Positions 11,228 to 22,314 of a DNA stretch of 64,000 nt are shown one piece after another. The position numbers and the translations under genes are program-made. Origin of the DNA: Avena insularis. Its lineage: Eukaryota; Streptophyta; Magnoliopsida; Poales; Poaceae. Positions within the stretch are counted from its first letter, which is position 1; each line of letters begins with the position of its first letter. The notes beneath the pieces are model-generated. The model had not been told where the DNA came from. It made no database searches and worked only from the letters and a program-made list of their open reading frames with translations. The stretch is taken from contig CM042684.1 in assembly GCA_023614405.1 (NCBI GenBank), forward strand, positions 474,557,650 through 474,621,649, read 5' to 3'.

Positions 11228-12619
11228 GATGTACTTCCACCCATTTCTACTGAACTTTTTCATCTCGTCAATCTTCTAGTCGTCAACATGTGTTTTGCAT
11301 TGATACATTATTCAAAATACTATAGAGAAAACTACATGTTTGTTATAGCTAGTACATTAACAAATGGAAAATGTGAATAATTAGTATAAAGGTGCAATTA
11401 TTCCATAGAGTTCCCATTTTTATCATTGAAAATATATTTCTAGTGGTACACTAAATCTGTACAACTTTGCATGATTTTTGTGGTGTTTAATATCTTTTGT
11501 ATAGGAGTCTTCACCATAAATCCAACCAAACCAATACTTTCACATCATTCCACCAATTTATTTAAGCAACATGATGTATTATGATGCATTGGTATATGTG
11601 TCCTGTCCAAGGTATCGTTAAATATCTATATAACTTGATAGAGATCTTTATAGTATATGCATCTAGAAAATAACTTGCAAGAGTTGTCACACTTGGAAAC
11701 TAATAGTTTAGACATAACTAAGCTCATCCATTTTAAAATACCCTCCGACTTGCAAGGAATTTAGCTTCACAAGTCATGATAATAAGAGATGAGTACGCAA
11801 TACAAAGTCTCGTAGATGAAGTCAACTAAATCTAAAGAGCGAGGATAAACAATGTACCTTGGTTCAGGCCTGATCGCAGGTAATATATTTTGTCATGCCT
11901 TGCATTATTTTTCATGATACTGTCGTGAGGATTAAAATAGTTTATATGGTGGCTAAACTACAAACCCTAGGTCAACTTAGAGCTTGAAGGCGATCTATCG
12001 AGCGTCTAGGGATTCTAGGAAATCTTTATTGCTTGATTTTCCGTTGTGGCCTACATGTTCTTTATATATGCTCATTGTGTTGAGGATCACGTTGATTGTA
12101 GCCAAATCTTGTAAGTACATCAAACTAAGAAATTAATCCTTAGCCATCATAAACTCCGCTTCCATACGGTCATTTTCTTATCCACACTCAAGTCCCTCCC
12201 TAATACCATAATGATGAGGCGTTTGAGAAGAATCCCTCATACTTGTGTGTACCCACGTCGTCATATTTAGATGAGGATGCCATATTTGTACGTACATACG
12301 TACATGTACCGACATTTAGCCATCTTCGGCATTGGTTCTTCTTGTGTCCAGTGACTGGTATGGTGCCAGGGGGTGTGGATGAAACTCGATAGGCACTTAA
12401 CATTTAGATTTTAGGTTTTATTTTCACGGTCTTGAGGTGATATTTTCGTGGTGGATGTGTTGTATTGAATAAATTAGTGTGCATGTTGATTAATTAATGT
12501 GCATGTTGATTCTGTATTTTCTCTCTGGTGATAAGGAGGAAATTTAGAAAACTAAGGTTAGAAGTGGAGTTAACCTCAATATGAAAGTGGATAAAATGAC
12601 TTGTGATGACTTTGGTGTA
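11228..12619. repeat. intergenic spacer of the gene array, copy 1, left part
   Basis: Non-coding DNA closely matching 47048-48404. The match stops exactly where the 13.6 kb gypsy element begins and resumes on its other side at 26234. No gene is visible; small open frames such as 12200-12403 are not supported. Confidence 0.8.
12615..12619. other. target-site duplication GTGTA, left
   Basis: Identical to 26234-26238 on the other side of element 2. The unoccupied paralogous site at 48400-48404 holds the single target copy. Confidence 0.93.
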
Positions 12620-15600
12620 TGTCAACACCCGGATTTTTAATCCCAGATGCCCGTTATGCCATACCTCGCAATCCCAGGATTACCATTTTTGCGAGACATA
12701 ACGGATTGGATATCACAGTACATCATCCATTACAAACCATACATAAGGTTTTACACAAATAAGGATCTCATGATCCAGTCTTTAATACAACAAGCAGCGG
12801 AAATAAACGATAGCGTAGCGGTGGGGTCCATCTTCAAGGGCACATACAATGCTGACGAAGACAGATAGTCCTAGTTATCATAGCCGTCCTGCTGACCATC
12901 ATCTTGATAATCTCCTTCATAGTCTGGCCATGATAATAGCCAGGGACAAAAGCCATGAGTACTCTTTAAGTACTCACAAACTACTACTAGCAAGGGTTAT
13001 GATTCTAAGTTAAAGTGCTGAATTTAAAGAATAACTATCAAGTTAAGTTTGAAACCTAAAAGCTGAGTTCTGAAGCAAGAAAAGATAAAGTAAAGTTCTA
13101 GAATCACTTAAGTTGGGAAGCTATTATCATCTACACAACCCTGTTGTGGTCAAGTCAAAGTTCATCATTCATTTCAAATTATTTAGAAAACATCTGACAA
13201 CGAAACAGTATGGCCATTCCAACTGTCCATAATCATGACGCTATTCAATAGTTTGACACTGCAGAGGTGGTACACTTTCACCACAAGATTCGATACATCT
13301 GCTGGGATAACCTGAATCATCATACTTAGTATGCAGATAATCAAACATAACCTTCCCTTTACACACCCTAGTACAAGCACCTCTCCTATGAGCATGGACT
13401 CCCAACCATGACCATCAGTCATCTTGGGCACTGCATAGGTGGACATCATTGAGAGGTAGCCTCAGCTCAAACCTCTCCCGTGAGGAAACTAATACTAATG
13501 CATATAAATTTCTAGCTAAGCCTTACCCAATTTAGGTAATGTGGTTGTACGGTAAATTTGGAATGGTATCACATCCGAATCCAACCATCAGTTTTATAAA
13601 AGGGGTTAAGGCTCATGCCTCATCATTTTCATCATCATAAATCAATTGTGTTTCTCAACACATGTCAAAACATCTCAATAGAATGACTCATCATTCCAAG
13701 GTTTTCACAACTCATTTTCACCAAGTGTTCCCATCTAAAGTGACACAAGTTTTGATCTATTCTAAAACACTAGGTTAAGAGTGTTCACTAAGGTGGAAAG
13801 GTGGGATCATTCTCATGCCATAGAATGACATCTAAAGGTTTCTAAGTAGGTCAAGTTTTATACTCTTCATGCTACCTTCAAAATTAATTAAAGAACTTTG
13901 TGTAAACTAAGGGGGGGTAAAACTTGTTAATAAGACTTGGGGTACTAATAGTTAAAGGGGGTGTGATCAAAGTATGCTTAAGGCATCTTTACTAAACCAT
14001 CTAGTTTTATTCTAGCTTGCTAACAATAGCTTACTAAAGCATGTTTTGCAAGGGTTAGCTTGCTACTAATAGCTTGCCTTGGTTGGTGCAGTGGTTGAAG
14101 TTTTCTTCTTCTTCTTCTTGGTAGAACTCCTCCTCCTCGAAGGCTTGCTCGGTACTATCGTCTAGAAATACATAGGGAGTGCACAATCACCAAACAATCC
14201 TTAACTAGGCTAAGTATTATTCTAAACCACACAATTGATGATCTATTATCATCACAAGCATCACAAGTTTAATTCAATGGTTTCAATTTTTTATTTTGGA
14301 AAAGTAATTTCTACTCATTGAAATATTAACTAAAATTTAATATTCACCACCAAAATGTGGGATCATGTGGACACATGTCATCACCACATATTCTAACAGG
14401 TGGGACTAAGATTTAAAGGTTGGATTAATATGACTTTGGTTTAAGTTTATTATTTAATGATTTAAAGTGACTAGAAATGCCTATATAGCATTATTTTGGT
14501 ACTAGTCCAAAGTCACTGCCTGTAAACCTTAATATTATTACTTATTTGGATAGATATGATGAAATGTGATTTTTGAGAGTTGGAATCAACTCAAAAGCTA
14601 ACTTGGTTGATTTTACAAAAATATTTCAAGTTGCAAAAGCTTCTGTCTTCTTATTTTTATTAGGAGAAATCTATAACTCTAAATGAATTAAATCCAATGG
14701 GCTTGGATAGAGCATTTCAATACCTTTTAGACAAAATTAGTTTCATGCAAATTTGGATTTGTCAAACTCACATAATTGAATTTTGAAACACTGGACAGAA
14801 ACTATATTCTAACTAAAAAGAAAAATCTAGATTTGAATCTACGGGCTTATGGAAAGGAAATGGCTGGCCCAGCTGGCGCTTGACACGGGCTCAGGTGACA
14901 GGGGTCCCACTTGTCAGCGGTACTTAAACGTGAAAGACGGTATGCAGCCGGGTCAAGGATTAGAGGCTAGATCTACGGTTGAGGGTCGTCGTCGACGACG
15001 GGACGGTCGCCGCGAAGCTCGAACCCTAGCGGCTCTGGTGGGGCTCCAGCGGGGTCGGTGATGCGGGCGAACGAAGTGGAAGACGAGGCGAGGCGAGGCG
15101 TGGTCGCGGCGGAGCTTGGGGTGGCCGGAATCAACGGCACCCTTCTTCTCCAGAGGCGGCGGCTCCGGCTCCAATTCCGGCAAGCTGCTGCTCCACTTGC
15201 TCCGGCGAGAGGTGGGTGAGGTTCAGAGAGGTGAGGGGAGTGGAATGGTGTGAGTCTTTGGTGCTGGGGAGGGCTCCTTTTATAGGCTCGACGGTGAGAC
15301 CGAGCGGGATGGGCGGTCAACGGTGGCGACATGGCTACGGCGAACTAGCGGCATGGCTGGGGATGGCGATCGATGGGCGGTCCCCTGGCGGTGCTCTAGT
15401 GCTTCAATGCGGCAGTAGGGGCAGTGGCATGCGGTCGGGGTGAGGTGGCGCTCTGCGCGGCCGAAGCGGTTGTGTCCACGGCGAGCGGTGGTTGTGGGGC
15501 TTTGGGCGGCGAACGAGGGTGTCCGGGTTGTTCTCCAGGTTGAGGCGGAGCGGTGGGCGCGGGCTGGTGTCGAGCGGTGGCTTGTGCACGCTGGGACAGT

Positions 15601-16555
15601 GCGCGCTCTGTGGGCGGCATCGGCATGCTCGACAAGCTCAGGGCGCGGCGGTTCCTGGTCGTTTTGGTCGCTGTCCTTGGGCTGGGACTGGTTGGGAGGT
15701 GGAGGTGGACCACTAGCTATCTCCAGGACACGGTGGATGGCGCTGGCGGCGGCCGTGGCTTGCTGTCGTCGGTGGGGTGCCCAAGTGGGGGTTCGGCCTT
15801 AATGGCCATGACCATTTGGTCGTGGTACAGTGTGGGGCTGGGCTAGAGAGGGTTAGGGGGAGTAGTGGAGAGGTTTTTGGTGGCAATTTAGGGAACAAGT
15901 TTGGCCAGAACACTATTTAAAATAGTGAAATTTGTTTAGTTTGCAATCTGCCTGCCAAGTGTTTGATGAAATGGCCGCAAGAGAAAAAGTTTTGAATTTT
16001 GAGTTCAAAATTTTTGGGTGATCTCCACTAGTGCTAGGTAGTCTCTGGTTGCAAGGGTTTTGAAAATGGAGCTCAAATACATGGTTTTTGAAATAGGGGT
16101 GATCTATGCATATGCATTAGATTCAATTTTAAACTGTCATTTAAAATAGTTAACATAAGGTTTTTAGTAGATCAAAAGGTGGGCCTTGGTACCTCATTAT
16201 GTGTACTAGCAAGGGGTGTAAAGATCAAGAATTGTTTCTGTTAAGAATTTAGTACTAGGAATAGCCAAAGTAGGTATGAGAGTTAAATTTGTCCAAATGA
16301 CCATTCCTTCATTTTAATTCTTTTTGATTTGATTTCTTTTAGGAAAAGTTTGGGAATGATGTATATGATGTTTAAATCACCTAAGAAACATTTTACAAGC
16401 ATTGGATCAATCAATCATGGCAATTCAAACAACTCCTATTTTAAATGCACACACATATGAATGCTTTCATTTTGAATTTGGAAAAGTTTTTGTTAACCCT
16501 AAATTTGGGTGATTTGATCTTTGATAAACTTGGATTGAAGTTTTGGGATGTTACA
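12620..16555 (-). repeat. 3' LTR of element 2 (left copy)
   Basis: 3936 bases. Aligns end to end with 22315-26233. The AT-rich portions are almost identical, whereas the GC-rich core (about 14845-15830) differs by many short indels. Open frames in the core (for example 14973-15332, 15440-15802) look like compositional artefacts. Confidence 0.95.
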
Positions 16556-16570
16556 AACCTTCCCCCCTTA
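16556..16570 (-). other. polypurine tract of element 2
   Basis: The minus strand reads TAAGGGGGGAAGGTT immediately before the 3' LTR, the primer for plus-strand DNA synthesis. Confidence 0.8.
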
Positions 16571-16602
16571 AACAAAATGTTGTCCCGAGATTTACAAGAA
16601 AA

Positions 16603-18015
16603 CTAGGAACTAAAGAGATCTGGGAACTCTGTCCTAATGTAATCCTCGCGCTCCCAAGTGGCTTCCTCCTCGGTATGGTTGCTCCACTGAATCTTGAGAA
16701 ACTTGATACTCCTGGTCCTGGTGGTTCTGTAGGCTTCCTCTAAGATACGAATGGGCACTTCCCGATAGGTCAGGTCATTGTTGATTTCCACTGCTCTGTG
16801 ATCGATATTCTTGAAAACTTCAGTCTTCTCAGGCACTTCCAAGCATTTGCGAAGTAATGAGATATGGAACACATTGTGGATGGCTGACATCTCTTCAGGC
16901 AATTCCAGCTGATACGATACTTCTCCTCGGCGGTTCAAAATCTTGAAAGGTCCGATATATCTGGGAGCTACTTTCCCTTCAGACTAAAGCGTTGAGTTCC
17001 CTTCAATGGTGAAACTTTGAGATATACGAAATCTCCGACATTGAAAGTCAGGTCTCTCCTTCTCTTGTCAGCATAGCTCTTCTGTCTAGATTGGGCGGTC
17101 TTGAGGTGCTCATGAACTTTTTGAACTTTCTCTTCTGCTTCTCGGAGAATGTCGGGTCCAAAGATCTGACTCTCTCCTACTTGCGACCAATTCAAAGGGG
17201 TACGACACTTTCTTCCGTATAGGAATTCAAATGGTGCCATCTGCAAACTAGCTTGATAACTGTTGTTATATGAGAATTCTGCGAAGGCGTGCGCCTTCCC
17301 ATTTTGATTCGTATTCCAACACACAAGCTCTAAGCATATCCTCCAAGATCTGGTTGACTCTCTCAGTCTGTCCATCTGTTTGCGGGTGATAAGCGGTTCT
17401 GAAGTTCAACCTGGTTCCTAAACCTTCCTGAACCTTCTGCCAAAATCTTGAAGTAAACTGGGTTCCTCGATCTGATACGATGGTCTTGGGGGTTCCATGC
17501 AGACTAACAATTCTAGCAATGTACAGCTCTGCTAGTTTTGCACTCTGGTAGGTTGTCTTGACTAGTATGAAGTGGCCTACCTTGGATAGTCTATCAACTA
17601 TGACCCAGATTGAGTCATTTCCCCTACTAGAAGTAGGTAAACCGGTGATAAAGTTCATTCCGACGGAATCCCATTTCCATTCCGGAATCTGCAATGGTTG
17701 CAAATAACTGCAGGTCTCGATGCTCGCTTTGACTCTTTGACAAATGTCACATTTGGCGATGTAGCTTCCGATCTCTCTCTTCATCTTGTGCCACCAAAAT
17801 TGCTCTTTCAAATCCTGATACATCTTTGTTCCTCCGAGGTGGATAGAATAAAGAGTATCATGAGCTTCCTTCATGATAATTTCCTTTAGCTCCGAATCTG
17901 CTGGTACATAGATACGTCCCTTGTACCACAGTACACCTTCTTCGTCTTCGGTGAATCCAGGTACTTTGCCTGTACCAATACGATGTTTGATTCCGTCGAT
18001 ACTTTCATTTTCTTT
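16603..18015 (-). pseudogene. element 2 integrase with chromodomain-like C-terminus, frameshifted
   Basis: Downstream of the amber codon at 18016-18018 the same frame gives the linker and then the HHCC zinc-binding region of integrase (HDTLYSIH ... CDICQRV, 17874 leftwards). The catalytic core follows with FITGLPTS and VSDRGTQFTS and the motif AYHPQTDGQTERVN. A frameshift near 17290 moves the frame to 16968-17375 (FAEFSYNNSYQAS, PFEFLYGRKCRTPL, GDFVYLKVSP). A second near 16970 leads to 16603-16938, which ends with [16 protein letters not shown]. This ending is the chromodomain-like tail typical of plant chromoviruses such as Tekay/Del, and suggests that lineage. Confidence 0.9.
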
Positions 18016-19453
18016 CTAGGCTTCCTTGATTTGGCTAATCAACGTGGGCTGAAGTTCAATGCTAGCTAGGAATCCTTTGCTAACTAACGCAGTCCTGAAC
18101 TGCTCCAACTCCTCATACAAACTTGGTTGCTTCTCTTTGATCATGCTGTTAAGCCTACACGGCAATCTGCTAAGAGCATCCGCTACCACATTGGCTTTGC
18201 CGGGGTGATAGTGAATGTCCAGGTCATAATCCTTGATTAACTCTATCCATATTCTTTGCCTCATATTCAACTCCTTCTGGGTGAAGATATACTTCAAGCT
18301 CTTATGGTCTGAGTAAATCTCACAGTGATTACCCATCAAATAATGACGCCATGTCTTCAATGCTAGAACCACGGCTGCTAGCTCAAGATCATGGGTCGGA
18401 TAGTTCTGCTCATGTTGCTTCAGTTGTCGAGACAGATACGCGATGACTTTGACTTCTTGCATCAATACACATCCTAGACCAATCTTGGATGCATCACAAT
18501 ACACATCAAACGGCTTCTTGATGTCTGGCATGATCAAAATTGGGGCTGATATCAATCTCTTCTTCAGCTCCTGGAAACTGTCTTCACACTTGTCTGTCCA
18601 TTCAAACTTCTTGTCCTTCAACAATTGGGTCATTGGTCGGGCTATGCTCGAGAATCCTTCTACGAACTTGCGGTAATATCCCGCTAATCCGAGAAATGAA
18701 CGAACTTGGGTTTGATTGGTTGGGGCTTCCCATTCTTCGACATCTTTGATCTTGCTGGGATCAACAGAGACTCCTCCGGCAGACACAATATGTCCTAGGA
18801 ATCCTACTTCTTTCAGCCAAAACTCACATTTGCTGAACTTGGCATATAACTGATGCTCTCTCAGGGTTTCTAGGATGATTCTCAGATGTTGCTCATGCTC
18901 TTCTTCTGACTTGGAGTAGATAAGGATGTCGTCGATAAACACAACTATAAACTTATCTAAGAAATTCATAAAGATCTTATTCATGAGATTCATGAAATAA
19001 GCAGGGGCATTGGTTAATCCAAAAGACATAACCGTATACTCGTATAAAACATAGCGAGTATTAAAGGCGGACTTCGAATATCCGTTACGAATCTTAACTT
19101 GGTGATAACCAGTCCGAAGATCAATCTTTGAGAATACGAGCTCGGTCAACCGATCAAATAGATCCTCTATCTTTGGCAAGGGGTACTTGTTCTTGATGGT
19201 GACATTATTCAACTTTCAGTAGTCTCGTATACGCACGGTTGCCTCCATCTTTCTTGTCGACGAATAGCACTGGTGATCTCCATGGCGATGCACTTGGCTG
19301 AATCAAGCCGGTTGCTAACATGGCATCCAACTGCTTCTTCAGTTCTACTAACTCTGAGGGGTTCATGGTATAGGGTCTCTGGGCTATAGGTCCAGTTCCG
19401 GGGATTAGTTCAATAATGAACCCTATATCCCTATCTGGGGGCATACCAGGCAA
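18016..19453 (-). pseudogene. element 2 reverse transcriptase-RNase H
   Basis: The RT N-terminus is at 19205-19453 (ELKKQLDAMLATGLIQPSAS, SPVLFVDKKDGG). A frameshift and a TGA at 19216-19218, where Arg of the DYRKLN motif is expected, follow. The long frame to 18016 contains [13 protein letters not shown], the palm motif [28 protein letters not shown], and an RNase H domain ([49 protein letters not shown]). It ends at a TAG (18016-18018), from which the frame runs on into integrase. FIDD in place of YVDD is common in this group and not a defect. Confidence 0.93.
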
Positions 19454-19559
19454 TTCATCTAGGAATACATCGGGGTATTCACAGACTACTCTGACTTGGT
19501 CAAGGGTAGGCAGGGCTACACTCTTGTTGCATTTGAATTGACGGGGTAAGGTTTCAGAG

Positions 19560-20000
19560 ATATGTTCTACTGTTACTCTAACTCTCTGGTCATGGTGATG
19601 GCTTTCTTAGCACGTCTATCGGTCCTTTATGCCTTGACATCCAGTCCATACCTAGTACTACTTCCAAACCTTTGGTTCCAAGTACAATTGTTGGCATAAA
19701 AATCTATCCCATGTATTCGATAGGTACACTTTGCAAATTTTTCTAGCTTTTGTAGTTGAACCGTGGATTTGAACTATCATGACATGCTTCAGGTTGGTTG
19801 AATCTTACTAGTGCATACAAATTCTTGTGACAAATGAATGTGATGCTCCGTAATCAAACAATACTCTTGCTAAAACTGAGTTGACAGAAAACATACCCAA
19901 AGACTACATCCGGTGCTTCTGGGCTTCTTCTGCGTTCATGTGGAAGAGACGACCGTTGTGGTTGTCAGGGTTCCTGGGCAAATCTCTGCTGGTTGAACAC
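19560..20000 (-). pseudogene. element 2 aspartic protease remnant
   Basis: The active-site segment on the minus strand reads LFDYGASHSFVT around 19828-19865. The usual DSG or DTG triad is changed to DYG, which should abolish or weaken proteolysis. The second conserved protease motif, VLGMDWMSRHKG, is near 19610-19650. Stops and indels lie between them. Confidence 0.75.
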
Positions 20001-21069
20001 GACGCTGCTGAAATGGGGCATTCATAGGGGTATTAAGGCGATCTTCTTGGGACACTCATTGGAGTAGTGACCTTCACTCCACACTCAAACAAGTGATCCG
20101 GGACTTGTCCTTCGATCGGTGATGTACAACATTGCTGCCAGTTCTGGGGGCAGTGTTGTTGTTGTTGCTCTTGGGAGGGGCATGGTTGAAGTTGTTGGCA
20201 TTACCGGAGTTGTGATTGTTTCCTCCGGGCTTCACATTTCCTCCACTACGGTTGGGGTAGCTTAAGCAGAATTTGGGGTCGGTTGTTCCTTGGTGCATAT
20301 CTGGTGAGGGTTGGGACGGTACTTCGGTGACTCTGGATCCAGATCATGCATCATACGACGCTTGCGGTTGTCGTTTACTGGTTAATCTTCCCTTCCATCC
20401 GAATGGCGAGTCGACTAGCTCTTCAAGATCCTGGAAAGCGGATGTTGACGAGGACGATCTGCATCTCATCATGCATCCGCTTAAGAATCTCTCTTCTTCT
20501 TGGCCTCCGTGTTGATTTCATCCGGTGCATATCCGCAAGTGACAAGAATTTGTCACGGTATCTACCACATCAATCTTCCTTGCTTCAGTTCACGGAATTC
20601 ATCTCTCATCCTGCTGACAAGACCTTGCGGCAAGCGTGGAGTGCGGCTGAACTTGACCTTGAATGCTTCTCGGTCATCACCGCCATGGTTCATGTTGGAT
20701 GCTATTCCACCAAGCTCTTGCATCTCCCGCCAGATAGTGGGTGGCGAAGAGAACTTTCTCATTCTCCTCAACTCCTGCAACTTCGAGGTTGTTTTCCATG
20801 GTCTGTAACCAGTCATCGTCATCTAATGGGTTTTCAGATTGGTTGAAGATTGGGGGATTGGTGTTCTGAAATTTTTTGAGTTTAGATCCATGGTGATCCT
20901 GATTTCCATGTCCTTGGTTGTTGAGAGCCATTTGTGCGATCTGCTGCAATGTTGCTAAGTTGGCTTGACGCTCGGCCATGCTTGCTTCACGGTCCGCGAT
21001 GAGATTCTGCAAGATCTGTAGCATTGGGTCCTGCGATGAGCTGCTCCCTCCTTGGTTTCCACAAGTCAT
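20000..21069 (-). pseudogene. element 2 gag, frameshifted
   Basis: Starts at 21069 (MTCGNQGGSSSS), followed by a Gln-rich segment and the gag core (NPLDDDDWLQTMENNLEV, ATHYLAGDARAWWN). A frameshift near 20690 moves to the frame at 20562-20822 containing RMRDEFRELKQG. Further lesions follow. The Asn-rich linker is in the frame at 20074-20298, and the zinc knuckle near 20050-20095 survives only as a broken half (CGVKGHYSNECPKK in another frame). At least three frame changes are needed to follow it. Confidence 0.85.
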
Positions 21070-21313
21070 CTGAAGATTGAGATAAATACAGGGGTAAGAG
21101 GGAAATTCTAAGGTTCATGGTTTTGGGTTTTCAAATCTACAACTTTGAGTTAGACTCAGGTTTTTCAACTAACTTCTTTGTCATTCATGCAAGCAAGCAC
21201 ACGATACAACACACACCACAAGCAAAGGGAAAAGCAGATGGTTTTAAGAACCATTACGCAAGCTACGATACAATGAGATGATACATCTCATGCTACGACG
21301 TGCTCTAGTGCAT

Positions 21314-22087
21314 CTACTCATCGTCGATGAAGTCGGCGTCTTCATCATCGATGTAGAAGTCCACAGATCCTCTCGCTGTAAAATCACATCGCCGTTCTTT
21401 GAGGTAAGAATCCATATCTCCCTGGATGTCTTCACCCTCATCATCTTCTTCTTTGGCGGCAAGCTGAGCTTCCTGCTCCTTGACGGTCTTCTCGAGGTCG
21501 GCCACCTTCTTGCGAAGACGGGCGATGGTGCGATCCTTCTTCGCACGCTGGCGACGAAGAGACTGGCAATCTTGGACGAGCAGTGTGAAAGTCTGGGCCT
21601 TCTGGTCGGCGATGGAACGGTTCTGGTTGGCTAACTCTCTGGCATTGTCCAATTCCTGCTGTCGGTCATGAAGCAAGAAGTCAAGGTTCTCCACTTGACG
21701 CCTCAACTCTGGGTGACTTGGCATCTCCATCGGCATTCCCATGAAGTCACATCTTGCATAGTGGGCAAAACGGGTTCCTTGAATCTTGTTGACGCTGAGG
21801 GCACATAGACGTGCGAGAGCTTCATGCATTGCCCTGGCTAATCCATCTAGCCAGTTGTTCTCCCTCACGGAGAACTGAATTCTTCCAGAAGTTGGTGCTT
21901 CAATGCTTCCTCGAAGATCTGCGGTGACTAGCCATTGTAGGTCTCCTCCCGGGGGTCCTGGAAGTTGAGCTCCAAGAAACTCCGGATGTGGGCGTCCCAG
22001 TAGTTCTGACAGTGAATCCAGATCCCTCTCGAAGATCAGCTGACCTTCGTTTCCCAACTGGTAAAACTTGCTGAACTGAGTCTCCAT
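21314..22087 (-). CDS. accessory ORF upstream of gag in element 2, 257 aa
   Basis: The longest undamaged frame of this element, beginning about 210 bases after the primer site. Residues 1-130 look globular, with DLQWLVTADLRGSIEAPTSG and GLARAMHEALARLCALSV. Residues about 145-225 form a long charged heptad-like coiled coil (RQQELDNARELANQNR, RTIARLRKKVADLEKTVKEQ). The C-terminus is acidic (EEDDEGED, DDEDADFIDDE). It shares the plan and some positions (a Trp strand, a helix with ARLC or GRLC, a short GMP/GEP turn) with the two ORFs at 1579-3110 in element 1. No function is known to me. Being intact while gag and pol are broken is notable. Confidence 0.7.
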   Translation of the reverse strand: METQFSKFYQLGNEGQLIFERDLDSLSELLGRPHPEFLGAQLPGPPGGDLQWLVTADLRGSIEAPTSGRIQFSVRENNWLDGLARAMHEALARLCALSVNKIQGTRFAHYARCDFMGMPMEMPSHPELRRQVENLDFLLHDRQQELDNARELANQNRSIADQKAQTFTLLVQDCQSLRRQRAKKDRTIARLRKKVADLEKTVKEQEAQLAAKEEDDEGEDIQGDMDSYLKERRCDFTARGSVDFYIDDEDADFIDDE

Positions 22088-22299
22088 CTACAAGAATTTA
22101 GGATGAGGAAATTAGTGAAGTGATCAAGTGTGTCCAAGTTTAAGTAGTAATGTAAGAATTTTGAGGAACATGTATTTTTGAGAAACAATGAGTTCACAAG
22201 GGTAAGAGGGGAAATAGTTTTTCATAAATACTCACTTTGGTTTTGAAGCTAAGTTTTTGGTTTGGACGTCCATTCTAACTAGGGTCTCCTATGGTCGAT

Positions 22300-22314
22300 G
22301 GCTCGATACCAACT
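22300..22314 (-). other. primer binding site of element 2
   Basis: The minus strand next to the LTR reads AGTTGGTATCGAGCC, close to the initiator Met tRNA primer sequence TGGTATCAGAGC with one base altered inside it. Confidence 0.75.

Noticed and set aside
12295..12310. Short ACGTACAT repeats
   Set aside because: Tiny simple-sequence run, not a CRISPR or satellite array.
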